Shown here: positions 18,886 through 28,283 of the stretch, piece by piece
Position numbering within the stretch: position 1 is the first letter of the stretch
Layout: every line of letters begins with the position of its first letter
DNA from: Aureimonas ureilytica
GTDB taxonomy: Bacteria > Pseudomonadota > Alphaproteobacteria > Rhizobiales > Rhizobiaceae
Length of the DNA: 64,000 nucleotides
Direction: 5' to 3'
Assembly (NCBI RefSeq): GCF_001475935.1
Contig: NZ_LDQA01000038.1
Coordinates: forward strand, 1 to 64,000
The notes under the pieces: model-generated
The model's input: only the letters and a program-made list of their open reading frames with translations
Told to the model about the DNA's origin: nothing
The model's database searches: none
Program-made: the position numbers and the translations under genes

Positions 18886-21800
18886 ATGCTGATCGAGCAT
18901 GACGATGCGCCAAACGGGATCGAAGCCAGGATTTTCGCTCCCATCGCGCCGACGCCGCCCATGCGGGACGGTGAGCCCTATGCGCGCGACGAGATGCTGC
19001 ACGAGATGTTCGAGGCGAGCGCGCTGGCCCATCCCGGCCGCTGCGCCCTCCGGCTTCTGGTGGAGGACCCGGACACCCATCGCCGGGTTTCGCTGAGCTA
19101 TAGCGAGCTTCGCGACCGCGCGATCCGCTTCGCGCACCATCTGCGCGCCATGGGCGTGAAGCGCGGAGACCGCGTTGTCATCTGCCTGCCGCGCGGTCTC
19201 GACCAGTATATGGCGATTCTGGGCACGCTATGGGCCGGGGCCTGCTACGTGCCGGTGGACTGGACCTATCCGCAGGACCGCATCGACTTCATCGCCGACG
19301 ACAGCCGCGCGGTTCTGATCGTTACGGGCGAAGAGCGCGCGGGCGACATGATCCGCCCGACGCTCAGCGTCGACCAGCAGCTCGGCGAACTCGCCGCCGA
19401 GCCCGCCGGGCCGATGGACCGCGCCGAAACCGACGCGCAGCCGGACGATCTTGCCTATATCATCTACACATCCGGCACGACCGGGCGTCCCAAGGGCGTC
19501 ATGATCAGCCACGCCAATGCCTGTCACCTCGTGCGCTCGGAAAGCGCGATCCTGGCGCTCTCCGAGGAAGACCGCGTGTTCGGCGGATTCAGCCTCGCCT
19601 TCGACATGTCGGTCGAGACGATGTGGAGCGCCTTCTTCGCCGGGGCCGCACTTTACGTGGCCGACGAGCTTCTCGCCAAGGCCGGGCCCGACATGGCCAA
19701 CGCGATCGAGCGCGAGGCGATCACCGTCTGGCATGTCGTGCCCTCGCTTCTGACGCTGGTCGAAAACGCGCTGCCGGCGCTGCGCATCGTCAATCTCGGC
19801 GGCGAGGCCTGCCCGCCCGATCTCGTCACGCGCTGGGCGCGGCCGGGCCTGCGCCTGCTCAACACCTACGGCCCGACCGAAACCACCGTCACCGCGACCT
19901 GGACCGAGGTCCAGCCGGGCCGCAAGGTCACGATCGGCCGCCCGCTGCCCGGCTATTCCGCCTGGATCGTGGACGAAACGCTGCATCCCGTCGCGGCCGG
20001 CGCCGAGGGCGAACTGGTGATCGGCGGGCCGGGCGTCGGCGCGGGCTACGTCAACCGGCCCGATCTCACGGCCGAGAAATTCGTCCTCACCCCGTTCGAC
20101 ACGCCGAGCGGCGAGCCGACCAAGGTTTATCGCTCGGGCGATCTGGTGCGGCTGGACGCAGCCGGCGACATCGAATTCATCGGGCGCATCGACACGCAGG
20201 TGAAGATCCGGGGCTTCCGCGTCGAACTCGGCGAGATCGAAGCCGTGATCGCCGAGGACCCCAGCGTCGCGCAGGCCGTGGTGCATCTCTTCAAGGACGA
20301 TGACGGCGCGGAGTTCCTTGCCGCCTTCGCCGTGGCGCGCACCGGGGCCAGCATCGACCTCAACGCCGCGCGCGCCCGCGTTCGCGATCGTCTGCCCAAT
20401 TATATGCGGCCCGCCGCCTACCAGCTGCTCGACGCGCTGCCAACGCTGCCCGCCTCCGGCAAGGTCGACCGCAAGGCGCTGGTGCGCCCGATCGCGGCGC
20501 CCGCTGAAGACCATGAGATCACGCCGCCCGAAACGGAGATGGAGCACGAACTCCATGCCGTCTGGAGCGCCGTTCTGAACCCGCAGAAAGTCTCCGTTAC
20601 CGACGATTTCTTCGAGGATCTGGGCGGCCATTCGCTGAAAGCCGCTCGCCTCGTTTCGGCGATCCGCAAGGTGCCGGGTCTGGCCGGCATCTCGATCCAG
20701 GATCTCTACGCCGCTCCGACCATTCGCGCGCTGGCCAAGCGCCTGGAGGTGATGGGGCGCGGCAGCGCCCGCGCCGAGGAGCCGTTCCATCCTGTGGACA
20801 AGGCGCGGCGTCGGCGCTGCGCCGTGATCCAGACCTTCGCGCTCATCCCGATCTATGCGATCGCCGGTCTGCAATGGTTCTTCCCCTATCTGGCCTATGT
20901 CCAGCTGGCCGGCGACTTCGACCGGGTGCCGGCGCTGATCCTCAGCGGCCTCAGCTTCATTCTGATTCCGCCGCTCGCCCTGCTTCTCTCGATCGTCGTC
21001 AAATGGGTGGTGATCGGTCGCTACAAGTCCGGCGATTATCCGCTCTGGGGCAGCTATTATCTGCGCTGGTGGTTCGTGCGGCGCTTTTCGGACGCGATGG
21101 CGACGCCCTATCTCTCGGGCACGCCGATCATTCGCGCCTATTATCGTCTCTTGGGTGCCAAGATCGGACGGCACACCTTTATCGGGCGCGCCAATCTCGA
21201 CGCGGCCGATCTGATCGAAATCGGCGAGGGCGCGATCGTCAGCGACTATGCGCTACTCGCCACGAGTTCGGTGGAGCGCGGTCTCCTGCGCCTCGGCGCG
21301 GTGCGCATCGGGCGCGAGGCTTTCGTCGGCTCCATGGCCGTGATCGGGCGCGGCAGTTCGGTCGGTGATCGCGCCGCGCTGGAAGACCTGTCCGCTATTC
21401 CCGCCGGCGTCGCCATTCCATCGGGCGAATGCTGGAGCGGCTCGCCTGCCGAGCGTCAGGGCAGCTACGAGCCCGCTCCCCATCCGGCCATCACGCCGCG
21501 GCGCCGGTTCCTCAGCTATGCCGGGCTGACGCTGGCCGCCCTCATCCTGCCGATCGCGGCGCTCCTGCCGATCGCGCCGGGTCTTATCCTGCTGATCGAA
21601 CTCGACTGGCACACGGAAGGCTATTCCTACCTTCTTCTATCGCCTTTCCTGGCGCTCACCTACGTTATCCTGATGTGTACGCTGACGGTCGCCGCCAAGC
21701 GTCTGATCCTGCCCAAGGTCGTGCCGGGCAGTCACAGCATCCATGGCTGGTTCTATCTGCGCTTCTGGTTCGTCCAGCAGATCAACGATCTGGCGCTTCA

Positions 21801-22899
21801 GCTTCTCCACCCGATCTATGCCACGCTCTATGTCGCGCCCTGGTATCGGGCGCTGGGCGTGAAGGTCGGGCGGCGCGCCGAGATTTCGACCGCCTCGGCC
21901 ATCGTTCCCGATCTCGTGGAGATCGGTCCCGAAAGCTTCATCGCCGATGCCGTGCTCTTCGGCGCGGCGCGCATCGAGCCCGGCCGTATCCGGCTGGCGC
22001 GCACCCGCATCGGTCATAGGAGCTTCATCGGCAATTCGGCCCTTCTGCCGACCGGCGCGCAGATCGGCGACGGCGTTCTGATCGGCGTTCTGTCCAAGCC
22101 CCCGGCGGACGGCAGCGCGGAGAAGCCGAACGGCACGTGGTTCGGCTCGCCTTCGATCAACCTGCCGAACCGCCAGACCGTGGCTCTGTTCGATGAAGGC
22201 GCGCGCTTCAAGCCGGGCGCTCGCCTCGTCGCGACGCGCCTCGCCATCGAGGCGGTGCGGGTCACGCTCTCGCTGACGCTGTTCCTCGGCTTCTTCAGCG
22301 TGCTTCTGTCGGTCATCGGCGATCTCGACGATCTCGACAATGGCGCGCTCTGGATCGCGCTGAGCTTCCCCTTCCTCTATATCGGCTTCGTGCTCGCCTG
22401 CGGCTTTTCGGTGGTGGCGCTGAAATGGCTGGTGGTCGGGCGTTACAAGCCGACCACGCGTCCGCTCTGGAGCCCCTTCGTCTGGCGCACCGAACTCGTG
22501 ACGGCGACCTACGAGAACCTCGCCGTGCCCAACCTTCTGGAGCCGCTGCGCGGAACCCCATGGCTGCCCGCCTATCTCCGGCTGCTCGGCTGCCGCATCG
22601 GGCGACGCTGCTACATGGACACGACCGATATCACCGAGCACGATCTCGTGGAGATCGGCGACGATGTGGCCCTGAACGATTTCGCCGGCCTCCAGACGCA
22701 TCTTTTCGAGGATCGCGTCATGAAGGTCAGCGGCGTCAAAGTCGGCCATCGCGCCACGATCGGCTCCTACGCGATCGTTCTCTACGACGCCGAAATCGGC
22801 GAGGACGCGCAGCTCGGCGATCTCTCGGTGGTCATGAAGGGCGAGACGCTGCCGACCGGCACGTCATGGGAGGGTTCTCCGGCGCGGCTCGCCAGGTAA
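18886..22899 (+). CDS. Pls/PosA-type single-module non-ribosomal peptide synthetase
   Basis: A 1337-residue membrane protein. Residues 40-540 are an adenylation domain (YTSGTTGRPKGV, NTYGPTETT, YRSGDLVR, LPASGKVDRKAL). Residues 550-615 are a carrier domain with phosphopantetheine Ser583 in LGGHS. The rest is the Pls-type terminal region: three units, each with membrane helices followed by a short left-handed beta-helix (for example LGAKIGRHTFIGRANLD, IGHRSFIGNSALLPTGAQIG, VKVGHRATIGSYA). There is no ordinary condensation or thioesterase domain. This layout is known from epsilon-poly-lysine synthetase. Aligned by eye with GrsA, the pocket reads D-M-E-S-V-L-T-V-T; the acid at position 239 suggests a basic amino acid. 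Confidence 0.88.
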   Translation: MLIEHDDAPNGIEARIFAPIAPTPPMRDGEPYARDEMLHEMFEASALAHPGRCALRLLVEDPDTHRRVSLSYSELRDRAIRFAHHLRAMGVKRGDRVVICLPRGLDQYMAILGTLWAGACYVPVDWTYPQDRIDFIADDSRAVLIVTGEERAGDMIRPTLSVDQQLGELAAEPAGPMDRAETDAQPDDLAYIIYTSGTTGRPKGVMISHANACHLVRSESAILALSEEDRVFGGFSLAFDMSVETMWSAFFAGAALYVADELLAKAGPDMANAIEREAITVWHVVPSLLTLVENALPALRIVNLGGEACPPDLVTRWARPGLRLLNTYGPTETTVTATWTEVQPGRKVTIGRPLPGYSAWIVDETLHPVAAGAEGELVIGGPGVGAGYVNRPDLTAEKFVLTPFDTPSGEPTKVYRSGDLVRLDAAGDIEFIGRIDTQVKIRGFRVELGEIEAVIAEDPSVAQAVVHLFKDDDGAEFLAAFAVARTGASIDLNAARARVRDRLPNYMRPAAYQLLDALPTLPASGKVDRKALVRPIAAPAEDHEITPPETEMEHELHAVWSAVLNPQKVSVTDDFFEDLGGHSLKAARLVSAIRKVPGLAGISIQDLYAAPTIRALAKRLEVMGRGSARAEEPFHPVDKARRRRCAVIQTFALIPIYAIAGLQWFFPYLAYVQLAGDFDRVPALILSGLSFILIPPLALLLSIVVKWVVIGRYKSGDYPLWGSYYLRWWFVRRFSDAMATPYLSGTPIIRAYYRLLGAKIGRHTFIGRANLDAADLIEIGEGAIVSDYALLATSSVERGLLRLGAVRIGREAFVGSMAVIGRGSSVGDRAALEDLSAIPAGVAIPSGECWSGSPAERQGSYEPAPHPAITPRRRFLSYAGLTLAALILPIAALLPIAPGLILLIELDWHTEGYSYLLLSPFLALTYVILMCTLTVAAKRLILPKVVPGSHSIHGWFYLRFWFVQQINDLALQLLHPIYATLYVAPWYRALGVKVGRRAEISTASAIVPDLVEIGPESFIADAVLFGAARIEPGRIRLARTRIGHRSFIGNSALLPTGAQIGDGVLIGVLSKPPADGSAEKPNGTWFGSPSINLPNRQTVALFDEGARFKPGARLVATRLAIEAVRVTLSLTLFLGFFSVLLSVIGDLDDLDNGALWIALSFPFLYIGFVLACGFSVVALKWLVVGRYKPTTRPLWSPFVWRTELVTATYENLAVPNLLEPLRGTPWLPAYLRLLGCRIGRRCYMDTTDITEHDLVEIGDDVALNDFAGLQTHLFEDRVMKVSGVKVGHRATIGSYAIVLYDAEIGEDAQLGDLSVVMKGETLPTGTSWEGSPARLAR

Positions 22900-22918
22900 C
22901 GCTTCGAACGCGCGAAAA

Positions 22919-22950
22919 CCGGGCAGGCAGGTGATGGCCGGCCTGCCCGG
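22919..22950 (+). terminator. Strong stem-loop after the peptide synthetase gene
   Basis: CCGGGCAGGC (22919-22928) and GCCTGCCCGG (22941-22950) are perfect 10-base arms with a 12-base loop, 20 bp past the stop codon. A short T run follows at 22964-22968. Likely transcription terminator. Confidence 0.6.
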
Positions 22951-22963
22951 ATGTCACGACCCA

Positions 22964-22982
22964 TTTTTCCCACGCGGAAAAA
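22964..22982. promoter_or_regulatory. Inverted repeat upstream of the marR-like gene
   Basis: TTTTTCC-CACGC-GGAAAAA forms a palindrome with seven-base arms, 84 bp before the MarR start. It is a candidate self-operator for the regulator. Part of its T run could instead serve the preceding terminator. Confidence 0.35.
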
Positions 22983-23066
22983 ATGTTTGTGTCCGACAGT
23001 CTGGCTACTCCATAAGACCCAACATGCCGGACCATTGCGACGGCCGAATCGCCCAGAGGTCATTTC

Positions 23067-23573
23067 GTGTCCGAAACGCCATCCACCGTCGATTTGATGT
23101 TTCTCCTGATCGACACAGCCCGCCACTTTCGGCAGGTTTCGGAACGCGCCCTCGAATCCAACCATTTGGGGCTGACGCCAGGCGCGCTGCGCACGCTGGG
23201 ATATGTCATGCGCTACCCCGACTCTCGCCAGGCCGTTCTGGCCGACCGCATGGATATCGAGCCCATGACCCTGTCGAGCTATCTCGACCGGCTCGAGAAA
23301 TGCGGCGTGGTGGAGCGCCTCGAAGACCCGAGCGATCGGCGCGCCAAACGGGTCAAGCCGACGGACAAGGCGGTTGAAGTCGTCATGGAACTCGACCCCA
23401 CGCTCGACACAATCTACCAAAGCATCACGCGAGGCATCGCGAAAAGCGAAATGGACGCGCTGGCAGCGGGGCTGCGCAAGATGCGGGCCAATGTCGCGAC
23501 GGACGCGAGCATCACCGCCCCCTTCACGCTCCTGCCCATCCCTTCAGCCGACGCGGCCTCGAACGAGGCCTGA
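23067..23573 (+). CDS. MarR family transcriptional regulator
   Basis: A 168-residue winged-helix protein. The DNA-binding part covers about residues 30-105, with AVLADRMDIEPMTLSSYLDRLEKCG as recognition region and the wing EDPSDRRAKRVKPT, the typical MarR D-x-R-D/R wing. Helices at both ends would form the dimer. The start is GTG. It lies 168 bp downstream of the peptide synthetase gene on the same strand and may control it. Ligand unknown. Confidence 0.88.
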   Translation: MSETPSTVDLMFLLIDTARHFRQVSERALESNHLGLTPGALRTLGYVMRYPDSRQAVLADRMDIEPMTLSSYLDRLEKCGVVERLEDPSDRRAKRVKPTDKAVEVVMELDPTLDTIYQSITRGIAKSEMDALAAGLRKMRANVATDASITAPFTLLPIPSADAASNEA

Positions 23574-24093
23574 ACCGGCTTGGGACGATAGCGCGCCTCG
23601 GCTTTCGGACGCCGCCTCGCTCGGTCGTCGGCCCTGCCGTGGACGGCGATCGAGCGGAAAGCGCCGGCGTCTCGGTCGCTCCGGTCACGCCGCCTGATGT
23701 CTTTGCGATACCTCCCCTCGCAAGGGCAAGACCAGACATGCCACGCCCGGTCGAAGTTGGATGAGGCCGCGTGTCCTCATCCCCATCGGCTTTCGATCGA
23801 AATGGGCTCCGCCATGCCAGCATTGATTGGTTTACGCTGCAGGCATCACGCATTCGTGACAGCAACGACAGGCAGGGGTGCAGAACCATCCGCAGATGCT
23901 CTCGCCTGGATCTACAACAAGCCAAAAAAATCATCCTCTCGACTTGTGGACATGATGAATATCGTCCTCGAGGACTTTGTCCCCCAAAAGACTTTCGCTT
24001 CACGCCCATATCCTCTTGCCCTTGCTTGCCCCTTCTATTGAATAGGTGGTTCGCCAAAACCACTTGGCGTCAGCCAAGCGGGGGGCAAGCGGC
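23574..24093. other. 520-bp intergenic region without a supported gene
   Basis: Short open frames here have no recognisable protein features and poor codon bias. The second half (about 23900-24060) is clearly richer in A/T than its surroundings and is the probable promoter region of the LuxR-type gene. A perfect small hairpin, CTTGGC-GTCA-GCCAAG, lies at 24063-24078 close to the start of that gene. Confidence 0.5.
24063..24078 (+). promoter_or_regulatory. Hairpin or palindrome before the luxR-type gene
   Basis: CTTGGC-GTCA-GCCAAG is a perfect inverted repeat ending two bases before the GGGGGG ribosome-site run (24080-24085) of the next gene. It could be an operator or an mRNA hairpin affecting translation. 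Confidence 0.35.
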
Positions 24094-25206
24094 GTGGATG
24101 CGGACGACACGGATCTGATCGAGATCATCTACACGGCCGGCCTCGTACCCGAACTCTGGCCCAAGGTCATCGAGAAGCTCGCCCAGAGGGTGGGGGCGCA
24201 CGGCGGCTCGCTCTTCTCGCTGTCGGAAGGCCAACTTGCCTGGGAGGCGCCCGCTTCGACGCGGCCGATCATGGAGGCCTATGTCGAAGGCGGGTGGGAC
24301 CGCAACAATCCCAGGCTCGAAGGCTTGTTGAACGCCAAGCCGCTGGGTTTCATGCGAGATCAGGACGTGATCGTGGGCAACTACGACGAATTGCCGATCG
24401 TCCGCGATTTTCTGCGCCCTCATAATATCTACGGCACGGCCGCGACGGTCATTCCGGGCGTGCGCGGCGAGATCGCCGTCCTCTCAGTCGATCGTGGGCG
24501 TGAGCCCGGTCCCTATACGTCGGTCGAGATCGAAAGGCTGGACGGTTTTCGCCCGCATCTGGCGCGCGCGATCGCACTCACCAGCCGGATGCGGATGCGC
24601 GAAGCCACGACGGCAGCGGCGGCGCTCCAGATGGTGGGGGTTCCCGCCGCCGTGGTGCGCCGGCAGCACGGGGTCGTCGCCACCAATGCCTTGTTCGATG
24701 CTCTCGTCGGGCCGGTCTTTCTGGCCACCGGCCACGGCCATCTCGCCTTGAGCGATCGGGCAGCCGACGCGCTGCTTCAACAGACGCTTCGCCGCCAGGA
24801 GCGGATGAACCCCACCGTGCGCTCCATTCCCGTCACCGGGCAGGAGGGCGCGATCGGCGTCCTTCATGTTATCCCCGCGTGCCGGCAGGCGCTGGATATC
24901 CTGGGGCCGGATGCAAACCTTCTCGTCTTCGCACAGCCGCACGAAGGCGCCCCGGTGAATCCCGACTGGCTGCGCTGGCTCTACGACCTGTCGCCGACCG
25001 AAGCGCTCGTCGCCGCACATCTCACGGCCGGACTGACGCTGGAAGAAATCGCGCAGCAGCGCAACACATCGCGGGACACGATCCGCACGCAGTTGAAGGC
25101 CATCCTGCGCAAGACGGGCTTCAGCCGGCAGACCGATCTGGTCCGATCCCTGGGTGGCTTGAACACCCTGTCGCCGCAGCTTCTGAAGCCGGGCGGCGCA
25201 AGCTAG
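24094..25206 (+). CDS. LuxR-type helix-turn-helix transcriptional regulator
   Basis: A 370-residue protein. The C-terminal 65 residues are a LuxR/GerE helix-turn-helix (LSPTEALVAAHLTAGLTLEEIAQQRNTS is the start of it, then TIRTQLKAILRKTGFSRQ). The N-terminal 250 residues resemble the uncharacterised sensor region found in alphaproteobacterial proteins of this kind, not an acyl-homoserine lactone domain I can recognise. The GTG at 24094 follows a good ribosome site; a GTG at 24046 would add 16 residues. No LuxI-like gene is present nearby. Confidence 0.8.
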   Translation: MDADDTDLIEIIYTAGLVPELWPKVIEKLAQRVGAHGGSLFSLSEGQLAWEAPASTRPIMEAYVEGGWDRNNPRLEGLLNAKPLGFMRDQDVIVGNYDELPIVRDFLRPHNIYGTAATVIPGVRGEIAVLSVDRGREPGPYTSVEIERLDGFRPHLARAIALTSRMRMREATTAAAALQMVGVPAAVVRRQHGVVATNALFDALVGPVFLATGHGHLALSDRAADALLQQTLRRQERMNPTVRSIPVTGQEGAIGVLHVIPACRQALDILGPDANLLVFAQPHEGAPVNPDWLRWLYDLSPTEALVAAHLTAGLTLEEIAQQRNTSRDTIRTQLKAILRKTGFSRQTDLVRSLGGLNTLSPQLLKPGGAS

Positions 25207-25363
25207 AGCGGTTTCGACGAAAGCCGGATGGCGTTCGCGCCGGGACATTGCGATCAACGAGGGCTCGGAGCAGGGCCGACAAACCGATGTCCGATGGACG
25301 TGGTCTTGAAGTTTTTGGTCCGGTTCGGCGCGCGGCCCGCGTTCAGGCCATGCCAGAGCCCTA

Positions 25364-27046
25364 TCAGGCCGATTGTTGATGGTCCGCCCGCGCGCGGCGC
25401 CAGTAGGCGTCGGGCTGGGGGCGGCCCAGAAGGAACCCCTGCACATGCCGGCATCCATGCTGGCGTAGAACCGCAAGTTCCTCTGACGTTTCGACCCCTT
25501 CGGCAGTCGCCGTCAAACCATAACCCTCGCACAAGGACAGGACGGATCGGATCACGGCAGCGGACGCGCTCGTCTCATTGACGCCGCTGACGAAGCTGCG
25601 GTCGATCTTGATGCGGGTGAGGGGCAGTTCCTTGACCATTCGCAGCGAGGAAAACCCGGTTCCGAAATCATCCAGCGCAATGCCGACGCCCAACCCGCGC
25701 AGCGAACCCAGAATGTCGCCAGCGAGGTCGGGGTCGGACAGGACGGCGGTTTCGGTCACTTCCAGTTCCAGCCGATGCGGTGCGAGGCGAGAGGCTTCCA
25801 AGGCCGACAACACCACGTCGACGAAGCTGCGATCGCGCAGCTGCGTGGTTGAGACGTTGACGGAAACGGTCAGATCGTCCGGCCACAGCGCCGCGTCATG
25901 GCAGGCGCGCCGCAGAACCCAGGCACCAAGTTCGGGCATCAGCCCCAGCGTCTCGGCCAACGGCACGAACTCGGCGGGGGATATGTATTTGCCGGTCTGA
26001 TCCTTCCAGCGCAACAAGGCCTCGTAGCCGACGGTTGCCAAGCTGTCGGCCTCGACCACCGGCTGGTAGTAGAGTTCGAAGTCGAACAGCGCCATGGCCT
26101 GGCGCAGCTTGAGTTCCATGACGCCGCGCGACAGCGCTTGCGCGTTCATGCTTTCATCGTAGATTTCGAAGCGACCGCGGCCGTTTTCCTTGGCGCGGTA
26201 GAGCGCGAGATCGGCATTGCGCAGAAGCGTATGCGCCTCGCATCCATGGCTCGGCGCATGGGCGACCCCGACGCTCGCGCCCACCACGACGACTGCGTTG
26301 CGCACCGCGATCGGCTCCGACAGACTATGGACGATGCGCTCGGCAAGACGCGCCGTGTCTTCGGATCGGGGCATGTCGAGCTGAAGAACCGCGAATTCGT
26401 CCCCGCCCAAGCGCGCCACAAGGCTTCCGGGAGACACCACGGCCCGAAGGCGGGCGGCCACGATCCTCAGGACATCGTCGCCGACTGCATGGCCAAAGGA
26501 ATCGTTGACCGGCTTGAAGCGATCGAGATCGACATAATGGACCGCCAAACGACCGCCATAGATCAACTGGGCGGTCTCGGCGTCGAGCTGGTCCAGGAAA
26601 TAGGTGCGGTTGGAGAGGCCGGTCAGGGCATCGTGGCCGGCCTGATAGGCCAGCGAATGGGCGACTTCGCGCTGGGCCGAGATGTCGCAGGTGACTTTGG
26701 TGAAACCGATATGGTCGCCCGCTTCGTCGCGCATCGCATCGATCACGACATGGGCCCAGAACTGCGAGCCGTCCTTACGGACCCGCCATCCCTCTTCACT
26801 GAAGCGCCCGCGCTCAAGGGCATGTTTCAGATTGAGTTGGGGGATCAAACGCTCCCGCTCGCTTTCGAGGTAGAACACCTCGAAATTCTGCCCGAGGATC
26901 TCCTGCGCCTCGTAGCCTTTGGCGATCTGTGCGCCCGGGCTCCAGTTCAGAACAATTCCGTTCACGTCCAGCATACAGATGGCATAGCCGGTGACCGCTT
27001 CGACCATGAGCCGATAGATACGATCTGTCAGAGCGCCGTGGGCCAC
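25364..27046 (-). CDS. PAS-GGDEF-EAL cyclic di-GMP protein
   Basis: A 560-residue soluble protein. A PAS domain (about 12-125) is followed by GGDEF with the intact motif at 214-218 and EAL with EALLRW at 342-347 and DDFGTG at 459-464. The inhibitory RxxD site is absent (SPGS). Start is GTG at 27046. It lies opposite to the LuxR-type gene, end to end, and with the gene at 16552 brackets the peptide synthetase region. Confidence 0.9.
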   Translation of the reverse strand: MAHGALTDRIYRLMVEAVTGYAICMLDVNGIVLNWSPGAQIAKGYEAQEILGQNFEVFYLESERERLIPQLNLKHALERGRFSEEGWRVRKDGSQFWAHVVIDAMRDEAGDHIGFTKVTCDISAQREVAHSLAYQAGHDALTGLSNRTYFLDQLDAETAQLIYGGRLAVHYVDLDRFKPVNDSFGHAVGDDVLRIVAARLRAVVSPGSLVARLGGDEFAVLQLDMPRSEDTARLAERIVHSLSEPIAVRNAVVVVGASVGVAHAPSHGCEAHTLLRNADLALYRAKENGRGRFEIYDESMNAQALSRGVMELKLRQAMALFDFELYYQPVVEADSLATVGYEALLRWKDQTGKYISPAEFVPLAETLGLMPELGAWVLRRACHDAALWPDDLTVSVNVSTTQLRDRSFVDVVLSALEASRLAPHRLELEVTETAVLSDPDLAGDILGSLRGLGVGIALDDFGTGFSSLRMVKELPLTRIKIDRSFVSGVNETSASAAVIRSVLSLCEGYGLTATAEGVETSEELAVLRQHGCRHVQGFLLGRPQPDAYWRRARADHQQSA

Positions 27047-27224
27047 GTGAAATTCTCCAGTCCGGCCCTCAGGTTGACGCTCAGTGGTGACGATTTAATT
27101 GACGATTCGTCTCACGTTGGCAGGAGATTTTCAGCACCTATAGACGTTGCTCGCGCGCAACGGTCAAAGACAGGAGGTCGCGGCGAGCCCCATCGGCGAC
27201 CTCCGATCCGAGCCGGTCGATGCG

Positions 27225-28283
27225 CTATCGATCCCGCGCGCCGGCAAGGCTCGGCGCAAAGGGCAGAAGGCTCAGGATTTCGAACAGCATCTGCGCACCC
27301 GCCTGTGCGGTGTTGGTGGTCGCGTCATATTGCGGAGCGACCTCCACGACATCTCCGCCGACGAGATCGACGCCCTTCAGGCCGCGCAGCAACGCCTGCG
27401 CCTCCCGCGTCGAAAGGCCGCCGATCTCCGGCGTGCCGGTTCCCGGCGCGAAAGCGGGGTCGAGACTGTCGATATCGAAGGAGAGATAGGTCGGCCCATC
27501 GCCCACCACGGCGAGCGCCCGCTCGATCACGGCGGCAAGGCCCATTTCCTGCACTTCCTCGGCATGGATCACGGTCATGCCCGAGGCCGTGGAGAACTCC
27601 CAGAGATAGTCCGACGAGCCGCGAATGCCGATCTGGATCGTGCGACGGGGATCGAGCACCCCTTCCAGAACCGCGTGGCGGAACGGCCCACCATGGTGGA
27701 AGCGGCATTGGTCGAACGGCCCGGATGTGTCGCAATGGGCATCGATATGGATCATGCCGACGGGACGTTCGCGCCCGACCGAGCGCAGAATCGGCAGGGA
27801 GATCGAATGGTCGCCGCCGACGCTGAGCGGGATCACGCCGGCGGCGACGACGGTGCGGATCGTGGCCTCGATGTCCTCATGCGACAGGTCGAGATGAAAG
27901 CGGCTACGGAAGGGCACGTCGCCGCAATCGGCCACCCGCATTTCGCGCCCCGGCATAGTCCGCAGAACATGATTGTAAGGGCCGACGCGCTCGATGGCGC
28001 GCAGCGCGCGCGGGCCGAAACGGCTGCCGTTGCGATTGGTGACCCCGAGATCCATGGGCACGCCGATCAGCGCGATATCGAGATCGGAGAGATCGGGCGC
28101 GGTCCAGTCGACCGCGCGATAAGGCGCGTCGAGAAGCGTCGGCAACCCGGCATAGGGCGCGACGCGCGTGCCCTTGGCGTCGAAAAGGCGCGAGGCGACC
28201 TCGGCGAAATGCGGGTCGTAGATGCGGGTTTCGTTCTCGCCCGAAAAGCGTGCGCGCAGCGCCTCCAAGTTCTCGTCGCTCAT
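27225..28283 (-). CDS. Agmatinase/guanidino-acid hydrolase family protein
   Basis: A 352-residue ureohydrolase with all binuclear manganese ligands visible: GGDHS, HIDAHCDT and SFDIDSLDPAFAPGTGTPE. An N-terminal extension of about 65 residues with PYAGLPTLLDAPY is typical of agmatinase, guanidinobutyrase and guanidinopropionase types. The exact guanidino substrate cannot be read from sequence. A formimidoylglutamase role in histidine breakdown is less likely from the sequence but deserves mention because hutH is near. The start overlaps the aminotransferase stop by four bases. Confidence 0.85.
   Translation of the reverse strand: MSDENLEALRARFSGENETRIYDPHFAEVASRLFDAKGTRVAPYAGLPTLLDAPYRAVDWTAPDLSDLDIALIGVPMDLGVTNRNGSRFGPRALRAIERVGPYNHVLRTMPGREMRVADCGDVPFRSRFHLDLSHEDIEATIRTVVAAGVIPLSVGGDHSISLPILRSVGRERPVGMIHIDAHCDTSGPFDQCRFHHGGPFRHAVLEGVLDPRRTIQIGIRGSSDYLWEFSTASGMTVIHAEEVQEMGLAAVIERALAVVGDGPTYLSFDIDSLDPAFAPGTGTPEIGGLSTREAQALLRGLKGVDLVGGDVVEVAPQYDATTNTAQAGAQMLFEILSLLPFAPSLAGARDR

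Noticed and set aside
19228-21174. 648-residue open frame on the minus strand
   Set aside because: Mirror frame of the peptide synthetase adenylation domain, with no protein-like features.
23697-24041. 114-residue open frame before the LuxR-type gene
   Set aside because: Composition unlike neighbouring proteins, Cys/Pro-rich with no motif, no ribosome site, and it crosses the A/T-rich promoter-like stretch.
25898-27826. 642-residue open frame on the plus strand
   Set aside because: Opposite to the GGDEF-EAL gene and the ureohydrolase gene, both well supported.
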